This document shows positions 8,601-13,784 of a DNA stretch of 64,000 nucleotides, in pieces. The position numbers were made by a program, and so were the translations under genes. Position 1 is the first letter of the stretch, and every line of letters starts with the position of its first letter. Source of the stretch: an uncultured Eubacteriales bacterium (GTDB taxonomy: Bacteria > Bacillota > Clostridia > Oscillospirales > Oscillospiraceae); contig UREY01000008.1 of the NCBI GenBank assembly GCA_900546915.1, forward strand, positions 1 through 64,000, written 5' to 3'. The notes beneath the pieces are model-generated. The model did not search any database, was not told the DNA's origin, and saw only the letters and a list, made by a program, of their open reading frames with translations.

Positions 8601-10589
8601 CTGGGGCGCGGCCATGGAGGTGCCGGACATATTTTCATAGGACTGCCCGCCCGGCGTCTGACCGTCGACGGAATAGATGTTGCCGCCGGGCGCCGTGATC
8701 TCCGGCTTCAGCTTCAGACTGCCGGGAATGCCCCAGGAGCTGAAGCTGCTCATGATATCCGAATCGGACTGGAGGTCTCCCGAGGCGATTTGGTCTCCTA
8801 CGGTGAGCGTGCCCTCATAGTAGAGAACTTGTCCGTCCTCTCCGGTAACGGCTGTGGCGTTGGAGCGCAGGACCGCCCCGTCGGCCTGGGTGATGGAGAC
8901 GAAGGGCGCCGTATACCGGTAATCCGTGAGGTCCATCTGGATGGAACCGGCTTGATTGTTGTACACCACGGTGGCGACGGCTCCGGCGGCTACGGCGTTG
9001 TTTCCTTTTTCATAAAAGGAAATGCCGCCGCCCCGGGAGCAAACCACGATTTTTCCCTGAACTGCGCTGCCCAAGGCGGCGAAATCCTCCGGAGAGCCGA
9101 AGCCGTCCAGGTAGAGATAGGTTTGCTCGCCGGCCAGGGTGGTCATGGGCTCGTTGCTGTATTCCGTCTGGGCGTAGAACAGGAGGCTGCCGCCGGCGTT
9201 CAGATACATACCGGTGTAGCCGCTGTTGTCCACAGAGGCCACGGACAGGGCGTTGTAGAAGGTGCCGGGCATCCCGGTGGTGGTCATGCTCACATCCCCG
9301 GCGTACAGGTACTGCGTGGGGTTGTAGCTGTTTTCCATCCATGCGCCGGAGTTTCCGGCGGACATGGTGGCCACAATGCCGCTGTCGGCCAGGCTGTCCA
9401 GGATGGCTTGATACGTATCGTCGGAATTCCGGCTGTAGCCGGGGCTGCCGGAGCCCAGGGACAGGTTTACGGCGTCGCAGCCCAACACAACGGCGTCTTC
9501 GATGGCGGCCATGTAGTCTGAATCGTATGCGCCGCCGGCTTGGCCGAAGACCTTCATGGTGATGATTTGGGCGTCCGGGGCGACGCCCTGTACGTGTACG
9601 GCTTCCAAGGCGGGGGAGAAGGTGCCGTCCTCGTTGGGGATGTAGGCGTTTGCCGCCGCGATCCCGGCTACGTGGGAACCGTGTTCTGTTTGGCCGTCGT
9701 GGTCATGGGTGATATCCAGGGTCCGGTCGATATAATTGAAGCCGAAAGGCAGCTTGTCGCTGACGAATAGATCCTCCGCCGTGTAATGTTTGGCAGATAC
9801 GGTGTCGGCGATGTTCAGCTGCTCCAAAACATCTTCAATTTTTGCCGCGTCCAAAAGGTCCAGCTCCTGCAGGTAGGACTCTGTGCTCTTCCCCTCCAGC
9901 TGGGCGCGGCGGGCCAGGGCGTAGTGCAAACCGGCGTCGGAAAAGGACTGGTGGTCGGTGTCCGTGCCGGTGTCGATGACGGCGATCCGGGAGCCCGCTC
10001 CGGTATATCCGGCGGACCAGGCGGCGGAGGAGCCGATCATTTCCGAGGAGGTGGACATATCCGGATCGGCGGTGTCTGTGGAGACCACGTCGGGCGTGTA
10101 CCGGGTTTCCAGGATGACCTTTTCCACACCGGGCAGAGAGGCGATTTGTTCCATCTGCCCGTATTCCACCTGGGCGGAGATGAGATTGGCCGCCAGGGTC
10201 AGATTCCAGACAATATCCAGCGCTTCGCCGGTGACCGCCTGAATCTGTGCGGCGACCTGGTCCTGACGGGCCTGCAATTTCTCGCGGTAAGACATCGCTC
10301 CGGCGTTCCCGGCAATATTTTCCGGGTCGAAGCCTGCTTCCAGGGTGGAGGCCTCCTCCAGCACGATGGATACGCGGACCAGCTCCGTATCCGCAGGGCG
10401 TGGCGAGGCGGGCGCATCGCCGACTTGGGATTCTTGGAGCGTTCCGTCCACGGCGGCGCGGTCCGTCTGGTGGAAGGAGAGCGCGGTGGCGTCTGTGCCC
10501 ACAGCCCGGATGGGGACTGCAAAGCTGCACAGCATGGCCGCAATCAGCAGCCAGGAGAGGAAACGGGTGGTCGGATACGTTTTTTTCAT
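2634..10589 (-). CDS. Giant SLH-anchored subtilisin-like (S8) protease with dockerin, Ig-like and cohesin-like modules
   Basis: A 2651-residue exported serine protease. The order is: signal peptide (1-29, cut near VPIRAVG); an I9-like propeptide (about 69-165); the S8 domain with Asp206 (AVIDTGTD), His303 (HGSHVAG), Asn413 and Ser658 (MSGTSMAAP), interrupted by a PA-type insert (about 500-590). A two-repeat dockerin-like calcium segment follows at about 828-880 (DLDGDGDTDADDAQ, DVDGDGRITTYDA). Then come long propeller-like regions, two Big_2 Ig-like domains (about 1510-1590 and 1846-1933), a cohesin-like domain (about 2262-2370), a Cys-pair region (CQKCGHSYTE) and three SLH repeats (2467-2651) that should tether it to the cell wall. 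The ATG at 10589 has AAAGGAGA upstream; a longer frame to 10736 would start in the promoter. Its substrate is unknown; a role in extracellular protein degradation is inferred. Confidence 0.9.
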   Translation of the reverse strand: MKKTYPTTRFLSWLLIAAMLCSFAVPIRAVGTDATALSFHQTDRAAVDGTLQESQVGDAPASPRPADTELVRVSIVLEEASTLEAGFDPENIAGNAGAMSYREKLQARQDQVAAQIQAVTGEALDIVWNLTLAANLISAQVEYGQMEQIASLPGVEKVILETRYTPDVVSTDTADPDMSTSSEMIGSSAAWSAGYTGAGSRIAVIDTGTDTDHQSFSDAGLHYALARRAQLEGKSTESYLQELDLLDAAKIEDVLEQLNIADTVSAKHYTAEDLFVSDKLPFGFNYIDRTLDITHDHDGQTEHGSHVAGIAAANAYIPNEDGTFSPALEAVHVQGVAPDAQIITMKVFGQAGGAYDSDYMAAIEDAVVLGCDAVNLSLGSGSPGYSRNSDDTYQAILDSLADSGIVATMSAGNSGAWMENSYNPTQYLYAGDVSMTTTGMPGTFYNALSVASVDNSGYTGMYLNAGGSLLFYAQTEYSNEPMTTLAGEQTYLYLDGFGSPEDFAALGSAVQGKIVVCSRGGGISFYEKGNNAVAAGAVATVVYNNQAGSIQMDLTDYRYTAPFVSITQADGAVLRSNATAVTGEDGQVLYYEGTLTVGDQIASGDLQSDSDIMSSFSSWGIPGSLKLKPEITAPGGNIYSVDGQTPGGQSYENMSGTSMAAPQVAGMVALAAEYIRENNLAEQTGLTPRQLAQSLLMSTAVPLREEAAGGNYWSILKQGAGLANIGAAISSNIYIKMDDSATVSASDGKVKAELGDDPQRTGSYRVSFALHNLTQEAQGYTLSADFFTQDQFTQDGIAYLHTQTTPLAAQVRYLVDGEPFVPTAKPVCDLDGDGDTDADDAQRILDYTAGLLSQIDPQADVDGDGRITTYDAYCVLDALETRQIQIPAGGSVHITAEIVLPEAVKSSLDRQYENGAYLEGYLYVEPVATAEGETAPVHSIPVLGFYGNWSDPSMYDRITYTSYLYGDTTAPYLGYAQTNNLIIKHRSDSNAYYQVGNPYLLEETYPEGKAAVRSSDTLYQYRVSLIRNAAALTAVITNQDGDVLYTGNVATQAGSAYYHTNSQVWMDTVGTYTMNRKVSSLGVKEGDVISVHIAAVPEFYETAGDLTGADVVALMEEDKLGKGAVLTTTMTVDDTAPTVTALSKDLRTGNLTVTAQDNQYVAVVQVLNASGSEILASSALEQSEAGQPASVTLDLSQLKIGPSCMVRVADYAGNESLYTVPYGGEPEDYTGRIYGFTATEKYRGGGIRWMELDPETVCYQSETEYDGTTNLDSMDITVTAAEYVDGYVYMAADDGFLYAAPQGQWSDYTEVGEIGDGLVILDMAFHYGDGQLYALGEDNTVYTVDLLTGVLEKAFTVSVTNPSTTSASYLKLVSLAIDDAGRFYSVNYSTTASRTFLYRWSAGDIQEGAVTDLAPMVNDKSASAGFTCKSGTLAWDHDQDILYWANAYSANSQSNYLLFFDLETGRAQKTNPDYYLGKYAAAASRMYVQTTGLYIVPSGNSYIHPTDTADRITISEDQLTLLQGAEYTLSTAVYPWNLSDKSVTWTTSDADVVSVDGGRLQALDAGRAVVTATTNAAPNLSVCCTVTVQQLDPLALSGLIYDAEGNTHWAEFSTGAPSAWTSVADAQNSYYGGAALDGMIYAHDGKQLYGIDPDTFETTSLGAISESWIWSDAAPAPAVEGGYFGRLIGLCDGGTKVEMLYPEEGTLSYFTLSSYYSADPMAAIAYIESGLYKQTYPAAFYYVLTESGKLWQFVIYTEDDGKSYTLARTELGATGLDLGNVSDVTGGCYASMLYDSQTGYLLLASYTEGTSAQLYAIDPERRIPTQLGSFGDGAWPVVCLYQYTRVTELTVRLKPAHGAIYEKDTLQLNAKVLPATYDAEVTWSSSDPSVATVDSNGKVTGVQAGTAVITATSVAKDGAGNPASASSTVTVKPLLHISTTVNAQITDETGSHWVSVPTAEPEAYQVLADTDVQLAAGGYHEGKIYGIDGDYSDMCNIYLVDPEDGFRSTLGAKCSVSYSFLDVAAAPAMELEGTDSDKNPITVTAFGGPLFISNARSLVYLTNYESGTVTVPSFDFARKYPDAAAIAFLGTTTYREKWPAQDYMVLCADGTLAMLEIYGTYVASEERVGYTLRQKTLGNVGKKFSNDKGLSMTYVNDGVHEGLIVAYSDGAAELYYIDLQEETLSIGKLGNVGDATAISAPYVATNPPESSIIFTIREGTDRVCSTPVSFSQDSGVEAPMTEPTADTASSNATGEAGGSLNALRVSPEASAGDAESGDGTVRLTLTETRDVTNGLLEIRYDPQILSYAGTDTALAHTAVRVDEDAGQIVFAYASAAAIPADAPLSAIRFSYQGEFVDTTLQVTTLQRNTALSLSETEEISLTHEDGGHRYQLTESREPTCTEPGARTYTCQKCGHSYTETVEALGHDFGSWETVRSADCFRDGQEIRSCSRCEATETRVIPANSENCPSKAFSDLDTGRWYHAYTDYAIEKGLMQGVGNGRFRPEGTLTRGMLVTTLYRLAGSPEVEQDAAFTDLREGAYYEAAVAWAQANGIAKGVTQTTFGPERPVTREQAAAFLYRYVTGYLGRTPAPGGSLSGFADAGRISPYAEAAVAWAVAEDFFQGYEDGKLYPRAELTRAQMAKLLTILDQNF

Positions 10590-10668
10590 ACTGCTTTCTC
10601 CTTTGTTCGTTTTTGGGGGAAAAGACCCGGCAGCGCGTGCCCCAGCTGCTGCACCGTTTGCTTTTCCT

Positions 10669-10690
10669 ATATTACGCGTTCGCGCAATAT
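10669..10690 (-). promoter_or_regulatory. 22-bp dyad in the leader of the giant protease (operator candidate)
   Basis: ATATTACGCG-TT-CGCGCAATAT is a near-perfect palindrome with one mismatch per 10-bp arm. It lies about 11-32 bp downstream of the predicted transcription start of the protease, where a repressor dimer would block transcription. No regulator is identified; the site was not recognised as a known operator. Confidence 0.45.
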
Positions 10691-10707
10691 ATATAAGATA
10701 TACAACT

Positions 10708-10736
10708 AGTATACGAGGGCACGGTGGCTTTGTCAA
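10708..10736 (-). promoter_or_regulatory. Near-consensus promoter of the giant protease
   Basis: On the minus strand a perfect TTGACA (10736-10731) and TATACT (10713-10708) are 17 bp apart. The leader to the ATG is about 110 nt. Confidence 0.75.
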
Positions 10737-10768
10737 GTTAAATAATTAGGAGACCGGCAAAAAAAAGA

Positions 10769-10801
10769 GACACCGCAGCAAGGCTAGGCTGTTGCGGTGT
10801 C
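10769..10801 (-). terminator. Terminator hairpin, second of a tandem pair
   Basis: A 12-bp stem with one G-U pair (10769-10780 with 10790-10801), followed on the minus strand by a run of T interrupted only near the stem. It lies just upstream of the protease promoter and would insulate it from read-through. Confidence 0.7.
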
Positions 10802-10894
10802 CTGAAGTGAAATTTCGGGATTTCATTTTGTTTCAGATGCATACCAATTCGCGCCGACTTTGGCGCAACCGATACAGGCGGGGCGCCGGATCAT

Positions 10895-10936
10895 AAGAAA
10901 AAACGGTGTGCGCCCTATGGAGGGGCAGCACACCGT
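10895..10936 (-). terminator. Terminator of the VanZ-like gene
   Basis: Arms ACGGTGTGC (10903-10911) and GCACACCGT (10928-10936) form a 9-bp stem with an extra inner GCCC/GGGC pairing. On the minus strand the stem is followed by TTTTTTCTTA. Confidence 0.75.
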
Positions 10937-10992
10937 CTTTTCTTGTGGGGGTTTAATTGCGCAGAATGGATAGACAAGACGGCCGATCCGTT

Positions 10993-11529
10993 TCATCGCT
11001 CGGCCGCACGCTTTCTCAATTTCAACCGGTCTAAAATCCAAAATGTAACCGGCTTAAAAATGACGAAAAGAGCATATCCAGCCATTCCGCCGGCTACATT
11101 TGTGATTAAGTCCGTAATATCTGATGATCTGTAATCGTTGATCAGCGGCTGAAGAATTTCGATACCAAAGCTCATCAGAAAGCAGAAAAATACGGTTCTT
11201 AGAAATTTTCCGTTTCCTTTTTGAGTCAACGGAAATAGAAATCCGAACGGCACGGTCATCATAACATTTAATATGACCTGCCTGAGAAAATCGCCTCTTC
11301 CCTCTAAAACATCAACAAACGGCACCAAATTCATGGGAGTATATGGATGGTTTAAAACTGACGGAATAGAGGTGATTACCGGCATCAAGGTGAAGTATAG
11401 CACAAAGGATAAATATACGTACATGAGCGTGTTGACAAGCAACATGCCGTTTCCCTTGCGTTTCCACTTTCTAAAAAAGACAAAGGCATATAATAAAGCC
11501 AATGCCGCAAAATCCATTAAGTATTTCAT
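10993..11529 (-). CDS. VanZ-like family membrane protein
   Basis: A 178-residue membrane protein with an N-terminal segment, a short loop and several further hydrophobic segments. The VanZ-family core is visible as LYFTLMP, the NLVPF motif, then a VILNVMMTVPFGFLFPL helix and the SFGIEILQPL / RSSDITDLITNVAGGMAGY block. VanZ itself gives low-level teicoplanin resistance, but most chromosomal relatives have no known role. The ribosome site is weak (GGA before the ATG). Base composition is clearly AT-richer than the neighbours, like the acetyltransferase upstream, which suggests acquisition. It ends at a strong terminator. Confidence 0.85.
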   Translation of the reverse strand: MKYLMDFAALALLYAFVFFRKWKRKGNGMLLVNTLMYVYLSFVLYFTLMPVITSIPSVLNHPYTPMNLVPFVDVLEGRGDFLRQVILNVMMTVPFGFLFPLTQKGNGKFLRTVFFCFLMSFGIEILQPLINDYRSSDITDLITNVAGGMAGYALFVIFKPVTFWILDRLKLRKRAAER

Positions 11530-11762
11530 AGCAGTCCATTCTTTTTTGGGTTTTTCTCTGATTTTCGCCTCCGTTGCGGCGTGGGATGTTTCGGCAAGTC
11601 CGGCTTCTCCCCCAGCTTTTTCAGCCGCTTCCGGGTCGCTGTCCGGGCACAGCGGCTGATGTCCTTACCTTGCCCCTCATAGCGACTGAAAGCGGACTTG
11701 GAGAGGTGGGGTTCTTCCGCAAGCCGCTCCAAGCGGTCCGCCTGGGTTGCTCCGAAAATCAA
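11530..11762 (-). pseudogene. Possible remnant of an HTH (XRE-type) regulator
   Basis: The stretch between the acetyltransferase and the VanZ-like gene reads, from a TTG overlapping the acetyltransferase stop, as DRLERLAEEPHLSKSAFSRY, then EGQGKDISRCA. This resembles the helix-turn-helix and following loop of small regulators often carried on Clostridia mobile elements. After that the frame becomes a basic, unstructured run (RTATRKRLKKLGEKPDLP). No good start or ribosome site is seen and the usual N- and C-terminal parts are missing. I read it as a broken fragment; it could also be chance coding in a spacer. Confidence 0.3.
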
Positions 11763-12271
11763 ACTTCTGATTTTAGGAGCGAATACATCTTCATGTCGAT
11801 CACTTTCCCGTTCTTGACCGCGTTGCTGCGCAAGGTGCCTTCATACTGAAACCCTGCTTTTTCCAGGACGCGACAGGATGCGGCGTTGAAGGCAAAGGGC
11901 TCTGCATAAATGCGGAGAATGTCGCTGTTGTTAAAAACATACCGGCAGATTTGTCGGACGGCCTTCGTCATCATGCCTTTTCCCCAATACGCTTCCGCGA
12001 TGTAATATCCTAATTCCGCCGTCCGTCTGTGAATGTTCCCTTGACGGAAAACGCCGATGCTGCCGATTACTTTGCCTTCGGTTGTGATAGCAAAGGCAAA
12101 TGTTTCATTCGCGTCTGCGGAAAGCATGGCGGAAATAAAATCCAGCCCGTCTTGCTCGGTATAGGGGTAGGGCAAGCCGTCTCGGAGATTGTCGTGTATT
12201 TTTGCATTGGAAAGAACCGCAGATAGGTCTTTTGCATCTGCCGGATCCCATTTCCTGATTCTGCAATCCAT
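11759..12271 (-). CDS. GNAT N-acetyltransferase, RimJ/RimL type
   Basis: A 170-residue acetyl-CoA-dependent transferase of the RimJ/RimL group. The N-terminal IRKWDPADAKDLSAVLSN strand-helix, the central VIGSIGVF strand, the acetyl-CoA loop region (AELGYYIAEAYWGKGMMTKA, with the RxxGxG motif relaxed) and the C-terminal NAASCRVLEKAGFQYEGTLR block are typical. The ATG at 12271 has AGAAGG 9 bp before it; a TTG three codons upstream is less likely. The acceptor could be a ribosomal protein, another protein or a small molecule such as a drug. AT-rich codon use matches the VanZ-like gene downstream. Confidence 0.88.
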   Translation of the reverse strand: MDCRIRKWDPADAKDLSAVLSNAKIHDNLRDGLPYPYTEQDGLDFISAMLSADANETFAFAITTEGKVIGSIGVFRQGNIHRRTAELGYYIAEAYWGKGMMTKAVRQICRYVFNNSDILRIYAEPFAFNAASCRVLEKAGFQYEGTLRSNAVKNGKVIDMKMYSLLKSEV

Positions 12272-12377
12272 GTTTACCAACCTTCTTGTCTACTGCTGTT
12301 TTGTCGCTTCATCTTTGGTGGACAGCGCCGGAAAAACAGAATGACCGCCTCAAAGGAAGATCCGGCGGGGGGACGAT

Positions 12378-13505
12378 TTACGGCTGCTGCAGCAGGACGC
12401 TGCACACCGTGTCGCAGAGATGGGTGACGGCGTCCCGGTTTAAGTCATAGTAAATCCGGCTCTCTCCCCGCCTGGCCCGTACCAGACCGGCGTCCAGCAG
12501 CAGGCCCATGTGCCGGGAGATGGTGGCGGTGGTGAGATTCATCTCTCTGGCCAGCTCCTGACAGTAGGAGCTGGCGTGGGAGAGGCGGCGGAGGATTTCA
12601 AATTTGCTCCGGTCGCTGACGACCTTCAGAAGGTTGCAAATGGCTTCATCGGTCATTTGCAACCGGTTTATTTGGAAGTTCTCATGGATCAGGACGCCGA
12701 TGTAAACCTGACGGAAGTTTTTTCCCTCCAGGGTTCCGTAGGTGTAGATCATCTCATTGGCGGCCAGCATGCTTAGGTTGATGTAGGTGTCCAGACCGTC
12801 TGCCGGGACCGACTGGTTGGTCAGCTGTTCCAGCAGGTCCGGGAAGTCGTGAACCTGGAAGTACTGCTCCCAGTGATCGTAGCTCTCCTGGGCCACAGGC
12901 AGAAAAGCCTCCATGGCGGCCTCCAGCCGGGCCGCAACCGGGCGCAACAGGGCGGTTAATTCCTGAAAGGCCTCGGGAAAACGGCGCAGGATCTTATAAA
13001 TCTTCCAGCGGTATTGCTCCTCGATGGCGATTTGGTCCAGCTGGTCCAACAAATCCGGGACGGGCTCCTCCGGCTTAGGAGGCCGGAGGCTCATGCCGCC
13101 GCTGTTTACATCAAACAAAATGTAGGGCCCTGAGAGCTGGGCCAGAGCGGCCGACCGGGTCCGGTCCAGGGATTCCTGAAATCCCGTGACCCGGATGTCC
13201 AAAAAGCTGTATATCATCAGCTTAGCCAGGCACATATTCTGCCATTTGCTCTCGGTCTCCCACCGCTGGAAGTAGTAGGACAGCCGGGGCGTCTCGGGCA
13301 GCTCGCGACAGGCGGCGTCGACCAGCTTGGAGAGCTGGGAGCAAAGCAGCTCCATCCGGCTTCGCTGGGCGCCGGTGAGCTTTTGCCCGTACTTCAGCAG
13401 CATATCCCGCTTCTTTTGCTCCAGGGTGATCCCGTTTACTTTTTGATAGATCGCCTCAACTGTTTCGTATAAAATAACCGGCTTCCGTAATATCGACACA
13501 TGCAT
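12378..13505 (-). CDS. ArsR-type winged-helix regulator with a long N-terminal domain
   Basis: A 375-residue cytoplasmic regulator. The C-terminal 90 residues form an ArsR-like winged helix: LLKVVSDRSKFEILRRLS, then the recognition segment ELAREMNLTTATISRHMGLL and the wing ARRGESRIYYDL. The first roughly 280 residues are helical with no recognised motif and are far longer than classical 100-residue ArsR proteins; they may bind a ligand or dimerise. No metal-binding Cys cluster is evident. The ATG at 13505 follows GGAGGGG; a longer frame would run into the promoter. It is divergent from the SLH surface protein gene, which it may control. Confidence 0.8.
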   Translation of the reverse strand: MHVSILRKPVILYETVEAIYQKVNGITLEQKKRDMLLKYGQKLTGAQRSRMELLCSQLSKLVDAACRELPETPRLSYYFQRWETESKWQNMCLAKLMIYSFLDIRVTGFQESLDRTRSAALAQLSGPYILFDVNSGGMSLRPPKPEEPVPDLLDQLDQIAIEEQYRWKIYKILRRFPEAFQELTALLRPVAARLEAAMEAFLPVAQESYDHWEQYFQVHDFPDLLEQLTNQSVPADGLDTYINLSMLAANEMIYTYGTLEGKNFRQVYIGVLIHENFQINRLQMTDEAICNLLKVVSDRSKFEILRRLSHASSYCQELAREMNLTTATISRHMGLLLDAGLVRARRGESRIYYDLNRDAVTHLCDTVCSVLLQQP

Positions 13506-13531
13506 GCTTTCCCCTCCCGTTTCATGGTTAC

Positions 13532-13560
13532 AACATAAACGCCGCCGGGCCAAATGTCAA
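13532..13560 (-). promoter_or_regulatory. Promoter of the ArsR-type gene
   Basis: On the minus strand a perfect TTGACA (13560-13555) and TATGTT (13537-13532) are 17 bp apart, about 30 bp from the start codon. Confidence 0.65.
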
Positions 13561-13654
13561 GAAAAATTCCGCACCGGCATCCCGGCGCGCGGCCGGAACT
13601 CGGCGGCGGGCTGGAAGGAGGAGGAAAAGAAAGGTAAATTTTTCCAGAAATTGC

Positions 13655-13683
13655 TTGTAAAGAAAGTCGTGTTTTGATACAAT
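13655..13683 (+). promoter_or_regulatory. Promoter of the 924-residue SLH protein
   Basis: TTGTAA (13655-13660) and TACAAT (13678-13683) are separated by 17 bp, leaving a leader of about 95 nt. It is divergent from the regulator promoter 95 bp away. Confidence 0.6.
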
Positions 13684-13784
13684 TACGGCAGTGAGGTGGG
13701 AAGCAACAGAGAGATTCGGGACTTTTGCAAGATGAGTCTAGCTGTTTCTCAACCATCATAAATATTAATTAAAGGAGAAGGAAC

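Larger units (their letters stand above)
10590..10992. other. 403-bp gene-free stretch with promoter, dyad and terminators
   Basis: No convincing gene lies here. It holds the protease leader, a 22-bp dyad, a near-consensus minus-strand promoter, and two minus-strand hairpins that end transcription from the VanZ-like gene. Each is listed separately. Confidence 0.7.

Noticed and set aside
10823..11041. A 72-codon frame over the end of the VanZ-like gene
   Set aside because: It overlaps the VanZ C-terminus in another frame and crosses a terminator.
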